From Burkholderia sp. L27(2015) (lineage in GTDB: Bacteria > Pseudomonadota > Gammaproteobacteria > Burkholderiales > Burkholderiaceae): 64,000 nt of DNA. Below the pieces are notes generated by a model that was not told the origin of the DNA, ran no database searches, and saw nothing but the letters and a program-made list of their open reading frames with translations. Positions within the stretch are counted from its first letter, which is position 1; each line of letters opens with the position of its first letter. A program made the translations under genes and the position numbers. Shown piece by piece: positions 47,884-56,769 of the stretch. Location of the stretch: contig NZ_LMUX01000020.1 of assembly GCF_009765705.1 (NCBI RefSeq), positions 248,001 through 312,000 on the forward strand. Reading direction: 5' to 3'.

Positions 47884-48702
47884 TCAGCCGCTCGCGCCAC
47901 GCGTCGTGCGTGCCACCAGCCGTTCCGCCCGAAACCGATGCTCGGCGCTGAATAGGCGCCGATAGGTGGACAGCACAGCAAGCGTCGTGCCCAGCGCCGA
48001 CGCAGCCGCGATCAGAAACATCACGACGATCTGGTAGCGCACCGCTTCGACCGGTGACTGTCCAGCGAGTACCTGGCCCGTCATCATGCCAGGCAGGCTG
48101 ACCACACCGACGATGGACATCGCATTCAGCGTGGGTATCATGCCGGCGCGTACGGCCTGTACCGCGGGTCGGCGCGCCGCTTCCCAACGGCTCGCACCGA
48201 GAGCCAGCAGCAGATCGACCTGGGAGCGGTGTGCGGTCAGCTCTTCGGTGATGCGTTCGAGCCCGAGCGACACCCCGGTGAGTGTGTTGCCCAGCACCAT
48301 GCCGAGAATCGGAATGGCGTACTGCGGCTCGTACCAGGGGCGTATGCGGATGATCACGAACAAGCCGAAGGCGGTAACCAGCCACGAGCTTATCCAGATC
48401 GACGCCATGCCGTCGGCGCGCATGCCGCGGTAGGCACGCTCGCCGCGCCGGCTCGCGGCCAGCCCGGCGACCACCGTCATCACGGTCATCATCGCCAGGG
48501 CGACGTACCAGTGACGCGAGCGAAATACCCATGCCAGCACTTGCCCGACCAGCAATAATTGCACGACGGTACGCACGGCCGCGACCAGGAGGCGCCGCTC
48601 GAGCCCCAGGCCGAGTGCAACCGACAAGGCGCCGTTGACCAGTATCAGGGCCGCAGCGAACGCCAGGTCGAGATTGCTCAGATTTGTATAGCTTGCGTTC
48701 AC
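47884..48702 (-). CDS. fetB: FetB-type ABC exporter permease (UPF0014)
   Basis: This inner-membrane permease of 272 residues has about seven hydrophobic segments. The UPF0014 words are clear: AIPILGMVLGNTLTGVSLGL, LLLALGASRWEAARR, GMIPTLNAMSIVGVVSLPGM and MTGQVLAGQSPVEAVRYQ. In E. coli FetAB exports iron and helps resist oxidative stress. It overlaps the ATPase gene by four bases (ATGA), so both products are made together. The iron specificity is by homology only. Confidence 0.91.
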   Translation of the reverse strand: MNASYTNLSNLDLAFAAALILVNGALSVALGLGLERRLLVAAVRTVVQLLLVGQVLAWVFRSRHWYVALAMMTVMTVVAGLAASRRGERAYRGMRADGMASIWISSWLVTAFGLFVIIRIRPWYEPQYAIPILGMVLGNTLTGVSLGLERITEELTAHRSQVDLLLALGASRWEAARRPAVQAVRAGMIPTLNAMSIVGVVSLPGMMTGQVLAGQSPVEAVRYQIVVMFLIAAASALGTTLAVLSTYRRLFSAEHRFRAERLVARTTRGASG

Positions 48703-49466
48703 TCGTGCTTACCCTCCTCAACGCGCTTCCGAACTCGCTCCTGCCCCCGTTCCTGCTCCTGTACCCGTCCGGCTTCCATGTACAGCGTGCGATTGCCGAT
48801 GCGTTGCGCCTGAGACGGATTGTGCGAAATCCAGGCGAGCGCGGCAGCAGGGCTAGCCTGGAACCAGCTATCGACCATGGCTTCCACGGTGGCCGCCGAA
48901 TCCGGGTCCAATGCGGCGGTGGGTTCGTCCAGTAGAAGGACGGCCGGGCGCAACTGCAATACGCGGATCAGTGCGGTGATTTGTGCCTCGCCGCCCGAGA
49001 GTTGATCGGCGCTCTTGTCGAGAAAGTGCGCATCGCGGCCGGATGCCTTCAGTAACGTCTCGACGGTGGCACGGTCGTAGCGCGAATCGCGGTAGATCGC
49101 CAGTGTGTAGGGGAGGCGAAGATTGTCTTCGACACTGCCGTCGAACATGGCCGGACGTTGCGCAAGGTAAGCGATCGCGCGACGGTAAGCGAGGATATTG
49201 CGACGCGTCACGGCTTGACCTCGCCATGTCAGGCTGCCTGAGCTGGGCGCATCGAGCGATGCGAGCAGGCGCAGCAGCACGCTTTTTCCAGCGCCGGAAG
49301 GACCGACTACGGCCACTCGATCGCCGGCACACAACGCGATGGAAGCATCGTGCAGAAGAACCTGACTAGGTAAGCTGGGTGCTGTGCGTCGCAAGTGGGT
49401 GGCCTCGATCACCACGCTGCCACGTTGTTGCGAAGGATGCGGTAGGTCGGCGCTTATTGACGGCAT
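48699..49466 (-). CDS. fetA: FetA-type ABC exporter ATP-binding protein
   Basis: This is the cytoplasmic ATPase subunit paired with the FetB-type permease. Motifs are Walker A VGPSGAGKSVLLRLLASL, the Q-loop in YLAQRPAMF, signature QLSGGEAQITALIRVLQL, Walker B VLLLDEPTAALD and the switch His in WISHNPSQ. The 255 residues include a charged C-terminal tail rich in Glu, Arg and Gln. It is the first gene of the two-gene operon and lies 30 bases beyond the stop of the EAL gene, with both on the minus strand. Confidence 0.92.
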   Translation of the reverse strand: MPSISADLPHPSQQRGSVVIEATHLRRTAPSLPSQVLLHDASIALCAGDRVAVVGPSGAGKSVLLRLLASLDAPSSGSLTWRGQAVTRRNILAYRRAIAYLAQRPAMFDGSVEDNLRLPYTLAIYRDSRYDRATVETLLKASGRDAHFLDKSADQLSGGEAQITALIRVLQLRPAVLLLDEPTAALDPDSAATVEAMVDSWFQASPAAALAWISHNPSQAQRIGNRTLYMEAGRVQEQERGQERVRKRVEEGKHE

Positions 49467-49496
49467 GTCATTAGACTAAAATCGCTGGACTAAAGG

Positions 49497-51338
49497 TTAA
49501 TGCAACACCACCGCGGGCTGACGTGAGCCCAGCCAGTTCTTCAAGCTTTCAGCGCTCATCGGATGAGCATAATAAAAGCCCTGCGCATAATCGATGCCGA
49601 GCTCGCGCAGGTGGGTTGCCTGACGCTCCGTTTCAACGCCTTCTGCAATCACTTTCAGGTTGAGCTGACGAGCCATGGCAACGATGCCCTTGACGATATC
49701 GAGCCGGTCGCGATCCAGCTCGGCCACAAAGCGCTGGTCGATCTTGAGGAAGTCAAAACGGAATTCCTGCAACTGCTTAATGCTATTGTTTTCGGTGCCG
49801 AAATCGTCGATGGCCAGCGATATACCGAGCGCTTTCAGCGCGTCGAAAGTGCGCACTGAAACGGCGTGGTCCTCGATCAGGTGACGTTCGGTAATTTCGA
49901 GGATGAGGGGGTGCTTGCGCACGGTGCCGTTTGCCATCGCCTGCGCAATATCTGCCACGATCTGATCGGTCATCAGATGGCGCGGCGCCAGGTTGAGCGC
50001 GACATGCAGGTGGTCGGGTATCCCATGGCGGGCCATTTCAGCGAAGGCACGCGCCAGCACGACACGGGTGACCGGCACGATCAACGCGGTCGCCTCGACT
50101 ACGCCGATAAACGAGCCCGGACCAATACGGCCCCAGCGTGGATGGTTCCATCGCAGCAAGGCTTCGATGCCGACGCACTCGCCTGTGCGCAAGGCAATCA
50201 GCGGCTGGTAATGAACGAAAAATTCATTGCGCTTCAGGCCCATGCGTACGGTGCGCAGCAGGCGCCGTCGGGGCGCGAGCGTGGTCAGGCCAAGCACGGC
50301 CGCCAGCACGCTGACGATCAAGCCGATCGGCACGAACACGAGCAATTCGCGCTCCCGTTTCGCGTTGCGCAGTTCGGCTGAGGCGTGCATTTCCACATTG
50401 AACGGATGGTGCACGGCGTGGGCGATATCGGTGCGCGCATCGGGTTCCAGCCCGGCCGGCACGGTGGTCACCGTCCCATCCGTGCGGAGTACCTCGTGGC
50501 CCGTGGAGAGCGAGGTGCCCGTCATGCCGAAATGCTGCGCGTAACGCAGCATGTCCAGGAAATACGTGGCCTCGACGACCAGAATGACACCGCTATCGGC
50601 CGTGGCGCCCGGATAAAACATCATCAGCAGCGGAAAGCCGGGGCCTATCAGGGTGCTGGGCTTGAAGCGGTATTGTGGCGTGGCCGTTGATTGCGGGAAC
50701 CATGAGGTGAGCGAAGAGTCAACTAGAGCAGTGTCGGTAGCGCAATAGGTGCGACCGTGCCGTACCAGCATCGCACCGCGCAGGTAGGGCACGGCGTCGG
50801 TGGCCGAAACGAGCGCCGCGTGGGCGGCATCGCAGTTGCGTCCGACCAATGCGGCAAGCTCGGGTAATGGCGTTTCGACCCGGTCGAGAATGGCGTCGAC
50901 GGCGGCGGCGGTATCGGTGCTCAGGTTTGTTTGGCGCTCTGCGATATCCAAATGGGTGCGCCAGAAGCCCAGTGCGATAAATATGCCGAACATCAACAGC
51001 GCGAAACCGCAGACCGCCCATTTGTAGAAATCGATCCCGCGGCCGATGTCGATATCCAGGTCGGGCAGGGTTTCAGAGGCTGTTTCAGGGGCTGTATAAG
51101 CAGGCTGAGGCGCAGACGATGAGATCAACTTTGATAATCCAGGGCTAGAATCCGGCAAGTCATTAGATCGAAACGGTGGAAACGGTGTTAGCCATCGGTG
51201 ACAGTTTCGTGTTTTTGTGTTTTTAAGTGCTTGCCAGACGCGTTCGGGGTCCGTGTCCGATAACTCGGGTGCCGCCGGCGCATCTCCTGCGGTTCGCCAG
51301 CATACTCGGCGAATTGCCGATAGTATGCCGCGAATCAA
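49497..51338 (-). CDS. EAL-domain cyclic-di-GMP phosphodiesterase with CSS-type periplasmic sensor
   Basis: Two membrane helices (about residues 107-126 and 333-352 of the longest frame) flank a periplasmic CSS-type domain with paired Cys (RNCDAAHAALVSAT and HGRTYCATDTALV). The C-terminal EAL domain appears catalytically complete: GIEALLRWNHP, HVALNLAPRHL, LILEITERHLIE, AIDDFGTENNS, FLKIDQRFV and AEGVETERQ. It should hydrolyse c-di-GMP in response to a periplasmic signal such as redox state. The start is unresolved: the longest frame begins with TTG at 51338, only 40 bases from the divergent AsmA gene, and the first 60 residues look weakly coding. A TTG at 51158 would leave room for promoters. 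Confidence 0.88.
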   Translation of the reverse strand: MIRGILSAIRRVCWRTAGDAPAAPELSDTDPERVWQALKNTKTRNCHRWLTPFPPFRSNDLPDSSPGLSKLISSSAPQPAYTAPETASETLPDLDIDIGRGIDFYKWAVCGFALLMFGIFIALGFWRTHLDIAERQTNLSTDTAAAVDAILDRVETPLPELAALVGRNCDAAHAALVSATDAVPYLRGAMLVRHGRTYCATDTALVDSSLTSWFPQSTATPQYRFKPSTLIGPGFPLLMMFYPGATADSGVILVVEATYFLDMLRYAQHFGMTGTSLSTGHEVLRTDGTVTTVPAGLEPDARTDIAHAVHHPFNVEMHASAELRNAKRERELLVFVPIGLIVSVLAAVLGLTTLAPRRRLLRTVRMGLKRNEFFVHYQPLIALRTGECVGIEALLRWNHPRWGRIGPGSFIGVVEATALIVPVTRVVLARAFAEMARHGIPDHLHVALNLAPRHLMTDQIVADIAQAMANGTVRKHPLILEITERHLIEDHAVSVRTFDALKALGISLAIDDFGTENNSIKQLQEFRFDFLKIDQRFVAELDRDRLDIVKGIVAMARQLNLKVIAEGVETERQATHLRELGIDYAQGFYYAHPMSAESLKNWLGSRQPAVVLH

Positions 51339-51378
51339 TTCAGCAACCTAATGCCGCGATTAAAAATGTGGAGTTTTT

Positions 51379-53742
51379 ATGATCCGATCAGGCAAATTGC
51401 TGGCTTATATTGTCGGCGGTATTGCCGCAACCGTCGTGTTGCTTGCCATCGGGTTGGTCGCCTTTGACTGGAATCGCACGCTGCCCTGGCTGAACCAACG
51501 CTTGTCACAAGCGGCTGGGCGCTCCGTTGAGATCGACGGTCCACTCACGTTGAGCTGGCGCGTTCCCGCGTTTTCGCATAGCAGTACCGATGATGCCGAT
51601 GCGGCTGCGTCCGACACATTGTCGGATTATGTGCCCGTGTTGCATATTTCCGTCCAGCATCTGAAAATCGGCAACCCCGCGTGGGCGCATACGCCCGAAT
51701 TTGCCACGCTCGACGGCATGCAGTTCGATCTTCGGCTGCTGCCTTTGCTGATCCATCGTGTAGTGGTACCGGCGCTGAGCTTGCAAAATCCTTCGGTTGA
51801 TCTCGAACGGCTCGCCGACGGCACGCAGAACTGGCTGTTCAAGGTTCAAGGGGAGAGCGGTGGCACCGGTTGGCAGCTCGCGTTGGGACGCATCGAATTC
51901 CCTGCCGGGAAAATCAGTGTGAACGACGCAATGACCTCCGCGCGTTTGCAAATTGGCGTCGACACGTTGGGGCAATCGATCCCGTTTGAAGATACGCTGG
52001 CCAAATTTCACGCGAGCGACGCGGCTGCGTCGGCTGCCAGCGCTGCCAGCGGTACAAGCGGTACAAGCGGTACAAGCGGTACAAGCAGCGACAGCAGCAG
52101 CGGCGCTTCGGCAACGCAGGCGCAGTCTGCGCCCCCTGCACGTCGGCCTGTGCCGCCTTACGCAATTGGCTTGACGGTAGCAGGCACTTATAAAGGCGCA
52201 GCACTAAAAGGCAATGCCAAACTCGGCAGCATTCTCGCGCTTGACGACCCCAATCGACCGTTCCCGATCCAGGCACAGATGCAATTCGGCGAGTCGCACA
52301 TCAACGTTGCTGGCACGCTGACTGACCCCGTCCATCTGGCGGCGGTCGATATGCGCTTGCAGTTGAGCGGCCCCAGCCTCGCCAACCTTTATCCGTTGAC
52401 GGGTGCGAGCCTGCCGGCGACCCCGCCGTATTCAATCGACGGTCGACTCACAGGTAACTTCAACACCGGCGCGACTCGCCTCAGTTATCGGGACTTCACC
52501 GGACGGGTCGGCGGCAGCGACTTGAGCGGCTCGCTCGTCTATCAGCAAAAACAGCCGCGCCCGCTGCTTACCGGTTCGCTCGTTTCCAATTTGCTCCAAT
52601 TTTCCGACCTGGCGCCTTTGGTCGGAGCCGATTCGAATGCCAGCAAGGCCAACCGGGGCGACAGTTTCCGCCAGCCTGACGACCGCGCCTTACCCGCAGA
52701 ACCGTTCAAAACGGACCGATGGAACGCGCTGGACGTCGACCTGAATTTCACCGGCAAGCGCATTGTGCGCACCGCGAATTTACCCATCGAAAATGTCTCG
52801 ACTCACGTCATCATGGACAATGGCAAGCTTACCCTCGATCCGCTGAAATTCGGCGTGGCGGGTGGCACGCTCGACAGTAGCTGGATACTCGACGGCAGCA
52901 GCGTACCGCTGAAAGCGCAGCTCAAAGTCGAGGCCCGCCATCTCAAGCTCAAGCAACTGTTCCCGAGTGCGGCAGCGGTGCAGACGGCCCTGGGCGAAAT
53001 GAATGGCGATGCGGCCTTGACGGCGGAAGGTAATTCGATGGCGGCGCTGGCCGCTGCGTCCAACGGGGAGGTCAAGCTGATCGTCACGGATGGCACAATC
53101 TCCAGCACACTGCTGGAGGAAGCCGGTTTGAACGTCGCCAATATCGTGGTCGAAAAACTGTTTGGGCAAAAGGACGTCAAGATCAATTGCGGGGCCTCCG
53201 ATTTCATCGCAACCGATGGTGTCTGGGACAGTCGCTTTTTTGCGCTCGACACCGACGATGCCATCATCACCACGACGGGCAAGATCAACCTTAAAAACGA
53301 ACAGATGGATCTCGACGTGCGGCCACGTACCAAAGGGTTCCGGATTATTTCGCTGCGCTCGCCGCTTTACGTGAAGGGCACCTTTAAGAAGCCCGATGTG
53401 GGCGTGAACGCGATGTCGCTGGCGGTGCGTGGCGGCGTAGCGATCGGTCTGGGATTATTGGCGCCGCCGGCCGCGTTGTTGGCGCTGCTTTCGCCGAGTC
53501 ATAACGTCGACCTGCCGTGTACGAAGATTCTCGGGCAACTCGATAAGCCTTCGCAGGCACCGCCTCCAGGGCAACGTGAGAAGGCCAGGCCTGCGCTGGA
53601 CGCGACCTCGGATGACGCGGAGCATGCGGCAAGCAAAACGGCATTCGGCACCGAACAGCGTGTTCCTTCGTCGAGCGTACGCGGTGACGCGAGCGCGCAG
53701 CACGCACCCGAATCGGCAAAAGCCGAGCAATACAAGCATTGA
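51379..53742 (+). CDS. AsmA-family membrane-anchored protein
   Basis: This 787-residue protein has an N-terminal membrane anchor (LLAYIVGGIAATVVLLAIGL) and a long periplasmic region. The AsmA pattern is clear: ALSLQNPSVDLERLADGTQNW near the start, and the C-terminal AsmA segment KINLKNEQMDLDVRPRTKGF followed by SPLYVKGTFKKPDVGVN. AsmA-like proteins take part in outer membrane lipid transport and assembly. An in-frame 9-bp tandem repeat encodes a Gly-Thr-Ser array near residues 225-236, within a low-complexity Ala/Ser segment. The C-terminal 70 residues are charged and poorly conserved. Confidence 0.9.
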   Translation: MIRSGKLLAYIVGGIAATVVLLAIGLVAFDWNRTLPWLNQRLSQAAGRSVEIDGPLTLSWRVPAFSHSSTDDADAAASDTLSDYVPVLHISVQHLKIGNPAWAHTPEFATLDGMQFDLRLLPLLIHRVVVPALSLQNPSVDLERLADGTQNWLFKVQGESGGTGWQLALGRIEFPAGKISVNDAMTSARLQIGVDTLGQSIPFEDTLAKFHASDAAASAASAASGTSGTSGTSGTSSDSSSGASATQAQSAPPARRPVPPYAIGLTVAGTYKGAALKGNAKLGSILALDDPNRPFPIQAQMQFGESHINVAGTLTDPVHLAAVDMRLQLSGPSLANLYPLTGASLPATPPYSIDGRLTGNFNTGATRLSYRDFTGRVGGSDLSGSLVYQQKQPRPLLTGSLVSNLLQFSDLAPLVGADSNASKANRGDSFRQPDDRALPAEPFKTDRWNALDVDLNFTGKRIVRTANLPIENVSTHVIMDNGKLTLDPLKFGVAGGTLDSSWILDGSSVPLKAQLKVEARHLKLKQLFPSAAAVQTALGEMNGDAALTAEGNSMAALAAASNGEVKLIVTDGTISSTLLEEAGLNVANIVVEKLFGQKDVKINCGASDFIATDGVWDSRFFALDTDDAIITTTGKINLKNEQMDLDVRPRTKGFRIISLRSPLYVKGTFKKPDVGVNAMSLAVRGGVAIGLGLLAPPAALLALLSPSHNVDLPCTKILGQLDKPSQAPPPGQREKARPALDATSDDAEHAASKTAFGTEQRVPSSSVRGDASAQHAPESAKAEQYKH
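52051..52086. repeat. In-frame 9-bp tandem repeat in the AsmA gene, four exact copies
   Basis: GGTACAAGC is repeated four times without error (52051, 52060, 52069, 52078), coding Gly-Thr-Ser units. As the unit is a multiple of three, copy-number change would alter linker length without a frameshift. Confidence 0.9.
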
Positions 53743-53761
53743 TACGATGGGCGAGTTACAA

Positions 53762-53845
53762 GACTGAACCAGCAGGACTGAACCAGCAGGATTCAACCAG
53801 CGGGACTAAATCAGCGGGATTGATCTAGCGCGAATGATCTAGCGG
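53762..53845. repeat. 14-bp tandem repeat, six degenerate copies
   Basis: Copies begin at 53762, 53776, 53790, 53804, 53818 and 53832. The first two are identical (GACTGAACCAGCAG); the others drift stepwise to GAATGATCTAGCGG. The last copy overlaps the stop codon (53839-53841) of the minus-strand gene that follows. It fills the convergent spacer. Confidence 0.9.
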
Positions 53846-54261
53846 GATTGGCGAAACATGTCGCGCACGGGTCGCGGTTGACCGCTCGCGCTGAATTCGA
53901 CCATGATCCGTTCGCGTACCTGCGCAGAAAAAATCAGAAAACCGAGGCCGCCGGCTTCGTACCAGTGACCGCCCGCCTGCAGGCCGGCGATCGGCTGTTC
54001 AAGCGCATTGGCGATCGACTCGATGCACGCACTACGCAATACGTGCTCTTCCGGATAAGGTGGCTGGGCGCCGCGTATTTTGCAGATCAACACATCGAGG
54101 CCAGGTAGCACGCCCGCATAGAGAACCGGACGATCCTGGGTACGGGCACGTGCAATCTTTGCACCGAGCTGGGAAAAATTATCGAAGCTCTGCAAGGCAG
54201 TCAAGAAACACCGGGCCGCAGGCGCGGCACGGAATGGAACGCGTTTTCGGGAAGCCGGCAT
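53839..54261 (-). CDS. Conserved-looking small protein of unknown function
   Basis: This 140-residue protein has no family I recognise and no signal peptide. The centre and C-terminus look like a small folded domain (QDRPVLYAGVLPGLDVLICK, EEHVLRSACIESIANALEQP, GHWYEAGGLGFLIFSAQVRE), and the N-terminus is basic. The ATG at 54261 is the only start near it. Its stop codon lies inside the 14-bp repeat array, so its last residues may vary. It follows mscL on the same strand by 34 bases. Confidence 0.7.
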   Translation of the reverse strand: MPASRKRVPFRAAPAARCFLTALQSFDNFSQLGAKIARARTQDRPVLYAGVLPGLDVLICKIRGAQPPYPEEHVLRSACIESIANALEQPIAGLQAGGHWYEAGGLGFLIFSAQVRERIMVEFSASGQPRPVRDMFRQSR

Positions 54262-54295
54262 GAGGATTGCCCTATCTTTGTTTAACGTTCAGCCC

Positions 54296-54739
54296 CTAGG
54301 GCTGTTTTCTCAGGGAGTCGCGAATTTCGCGCAGCAGCAGCACGTCTTCGCTGGGCGCCGCCGGCGGCGCAGGTGCTTCAGCCTGCGGTGCGCGCAGTTT
54401 GTTGATCGATTTCACCATCAGGAAAATGATGAACGCGAGAATCAGGAAATTGATTGCCACCGTGATGAAGCTGCCATAGCCCAGCACGGCCACTCCGGCT
54501 TTCTGCAAGTCGGCATAGGACTCGGGACTCCCCTTGAACGATGGAGGGATAGTCCCGAGCAGTACGAATTTATTCGAGAAGTCCAGACCACCGGTAACGA
54601 GCCCGACCACCGGCATGATCAGATCCTTGACCAGCGAGGTCACGATCCCGGAAAATGCCCCGCCGATGATCACGCCGACTGCCAGATCGACCACGCTACC
54701 TTTGACGGCGAAGTCTTTGAACTCCTGGACCATACTCAT
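54296..54739 (-). CDS. mscL: Large-conductance mechanosensitive channel MscL
   Basis: MscL opens under membrane tension to release solutes during osmotic downshock. The N-terminal amphipathic helix [20 protein letters not shown] is followed by the first membrane helix with the pore-lining [21 protein letters not shown] periplasmic loop follows, then the second helix ([20 protein letters not shown]) and the cytoplasmic helix ending [12 protein letters not shown]. The 147 residues fit the family. Confidence 0.97.
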   Translation of the reverse strand: MSMVQEFKDFAVKGSVVDLAVGVIIGGAFSGIVTSLVKDLIMPVVGLVTGGLDFSNKFVLLGTIPPSFKGSPESYADLQKAGVAVLGYGSFITVAINFLILAFIIFLMVKSINKLRAPQAEAPAPPAAPSEDVLLLREIRDSLRKQP

Positions 54740-54874
54740 GAAGACGTCTCCTTAAGACGTGGTAAATGAAATCCTGTCCGGCGCGAACAAAGCGACGTCC
54801 GGAACATGCCCTCAGCCACAGGATAAACGCTCTGGCGAATTCGCGAAACACTCACGCGATATCATTGAGCCAAA

Positions 54875-55330
54875 TCAGTCATCATGCGGCGCAGGAATGA
54901 GCAGGATAGGATAGGTGGAAATTCTGAGGAAGCGTTCGGCGACACTGCCCAGCAGCAGCCGCCGCATGCCGCGGCGCCCGTGCGTGCCCATCACCACCAG
55001 GTCGGCGCCGTAGCGTTTGGCGCCCTGTTCGATCTGGTGGGCAATATCATCGCCCACCAGCTCAACTTCCACCAGTTCGGTGGCCGAGGCGACGCTTGCC
55101 GCCTGCATGGCTTTGCTCGCGTCGGCGCAAACCCGTTCGGCTTCTTCGATCAACGCCGCGCGCAGTGTTGTCGGATCGTAATAGCCGGCCTCCGAGAGCA
55201 CGGGAGGATTGTCTATGACGTACAGCGCCTGCAACTGCGCGTGATGATCGCAAGCTAGCTGAATTGCCGCACGGAGCGCGCGTTTCGAGGTCTCGCTGCC
55301 ATCGATGGCGACTAGAATCTTGGCGTACAT
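54875..55330 (-). CDS. Universal stress protein (UspA family)
   Basis: This 151-residue single-domain Usp has the N-terminal strand and Asp (MYAKILVAIDGSETSKRAL) and the ATP-binding loop GTHGRRGMRRLLLGSVAERF in the C-terminal half, so it is of the nucleotide-binding type. Such proteins accumulate under starvation or oxygen stress. A 135-base spacer separates it from mscL and another of similar size from the efflux operon, so it is probably transcribed alone. The specific role is unknown. Confidence 0.93.
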   Translation of the reverse strand: MYAKILVAIDGSETSKRALRAAIQLACDHHAQLQALYVIDNPPVLSEAGYYDPTTLRAALIEEAERVCADASKAMQAASVASATELVEVELVGDDIAHQIEQGAKRYGADLVVMGTHGRRGMRRLLLGSVAERFLRISTYPILLIPAPHDD

Positions 55331-55465
55331 GACGTTCTCCTTGAATCAGAATCAGAACAAGCCGCCGCAATATCTTGCGAACTGTATAAGCGCCTCCCAA
55401 ACCTGCGCTTGGGGTTAGCGTATATGCACCCCATCATCCTCCCGCAAGTGCACGCGAGTCAATGC

Positions 55466-56461
55466 TCAGCGTGCGGGCGCACTGGCGGCATGGTCCGATG
55501 CCGTTGCTCCTGATGAAGCCGGTGCGGGGTTCGCAGTGGGGTTCGCTGCGGCAACGGCGCCGCTGGCCGGCGCATTATTTGCCGCCGCCCGATCGGCCTC
55601 AGCGCCAGTTTGCACGATCACTGTACAGGTCAGGCCCGCAGCCAGCAGCACTCCGCCCGGTACCGGATCGAGCTTGATGCGTACCGGCACCCGTTGCGCC
55701 AGGCGGACCCAGTTGAACGTCGGATTGACATCGGCTGTCAGGTCCCGGCTCTGTGGGTTGTCGCGATCGTAAATACCGCGCGCGATACTTTCGACGTGCC
55801 CCGTCAGACGGCCCCCGTTCATCAGTTCAATGCGCACGGGCGCGCCGATCTTGATGGCCGGCAGCTTGGTTTCTTCGAAGTAGCCATAGACCCAGAACGA
55901 ATCGCTGTCGACGACCGCCAGGCGGGCGGACCCTGCGATGGCGTAGTCGCCTCTCTGAACCTGCAGGTTGGTCACGTAGCCGTTGATCGGCGAGCGCACC
56001 GTGGTGCGATCCAGATTCAACTGGGCGGCGGCACGCTGTGCCTGCGCTGCCTGGTAATCCGCATAGGCCGACTGTGCCGCCAGCGTGGAGTTCTCGCGTT
56101 GTTCGGCCGAAACCACCAGGCTATCGAGATCGGCTCGGCGTCGGGCGTCGGAGACCCGCATGGCCCAGATGCTCTTTTTCTCGGCCACGGCCGCATCGGC
56201 TTGCTCCAGCGCGATCTCATAATGCGATCGATCGATCTGCATCAGTACGTCACCGCGCTTGACCCATTGATTATCGTAGACGGGCAGGCCGGTCACGGCA
56301 CCGGACACATCGGGTGCGATATTGAGCACATAAGCACGCACGCGGCCGTCGCGCGTCCATGGGCGGTCCTCATAGTTATGCCAAAGGGCTTGACCGATAA
56401 CGATCGCCGCAATTGCAATAAGAACCGTCGCGAGCACGCGAAGAAAATTTCGGATAAACAT
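55466..56461 (-). CDS. AaeA-like membrane fusion protein of an efflux pump
   Basis: This HlyD-family periplasmic adaptor should link the AaeB-like inner-membrane protein to the outer-membrane channel. The ATG at 56461 (MFIRNFLRVLATVLIAI) is preferred over a TTG at 56476. After the membrane anchor come the AaeA words RPWTRDGRVRAYVLNIAPDV, the lipoyl halves (VYDNQWVKRGDVLMQID and RSPINGYVTNLQVQRGDY), an alpha-helical hairpin and VYGYFEETKLPAIKIG. The C-terminal 50 residues are Ala/Ser/Pro-rich and extend beyond the usual fold. It is the last gene of the operon, 107 bases after AaeX. Confidence 0.91.
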   Translation of the reverse strand: MFIRNFLRVLATVLIAIAAIVIGQALWHNYEDRPWTRDGRVRAYVLNIAPDVSGAVTGLPVYDNQWVKRGDVLMQIDRSHYEIALEQADAAVAEKKSIWAMRVSDARRRADLDSLVVSAEQRENSTLAAQSAYADYQAAQAQRAAAQLNLDRTTVRSPINGYVTNLQVQRGDYAIAGSARLAVVDSDSFWVYGYFEETKLPAIKIGAPVRIELMNGGRLTGHVESIARGIYDRDNPQSRDLTADVNPTFNWVRLAQRVPVRIKLDPVPGGVLLAAGLTCTVIVQTGAEADRAAANNAPASGAVAAANPTANPAPASSGATASDHAASAPAR

Positions 56462-56541
56462 AATGGCAAGCGTCAAATCAAAGGAAGGAATGGGCCGCGC
56501 TAGTCTGGCGCCGTAGTTTGTACCACGGGTTTTTATTTTGA

Positions 56542-56577
56542 GTTTTACCTCGGGTTTTACCTCGGGTTTTACCTATA
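56542..56577. repeat. 12-bp tandem repeat at the 3' end of the AaeX gene
   Basis: GTTTTACCTCGG at 56542-56553 and 56554-56565 is exact; the third unit GTTTTACCTATA (56566-56577) includes the AaeX stop and last codons on the minus strand. The repeat lies between AaeX and AaeA. Confidence 0.8.
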
Positions 56578-56769
56578 AACGAGAAGACCCAAGCTACCGA
56601 AAATGCAAATAAAAAAACTGACGCGAAAGAGCTGTGGATGCCATACGAGGCGATACGCACCGGTCCACAGTACCAACCGGTCGACCAGCCAGGTCAGCGG
56701 AATGCTGGCAAAGAGGATGATTAACAAGCTCGGTACATAGATACCGAAAAAAGTGAAATCACGCGACAT
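56569..56769 (-). CDS. DUF1656 small membrane protein (AaeX-like)
   Basis: This 66-residue protein has two membrane helices (FFGIYVPSLLIILFASIPL and LFRVSFFICIFGSLGLLVY) with the DUF1656 words MSRDFTFFGIYVPSLL. It overlaps the aaeB stop by 11 bases and precedes the adaptor, the same aaeX position seen in many proteobacteria (though there the order is usually aaeX first). Its role in the pump is not known. Confidence 0.9.
   Translation of the reverse strand: MSRDFTFFGIYVPSLLIILFASIPLTWLVDRLVLWTGAYRLVWHPQLFRVSFFICIFGSLGLLVYR

Noticed and set aside
47726-48721. 331-codon minus-strand frame over the FetB gene
   Set aside because: It is an Arg/Gly/Ala-rich shadow in another frame of the well-supported permease.
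53762-53845. CRISPR array
   Set aside because: The units are contiguous 14-bp repeats without spacers and no cas genes are present.
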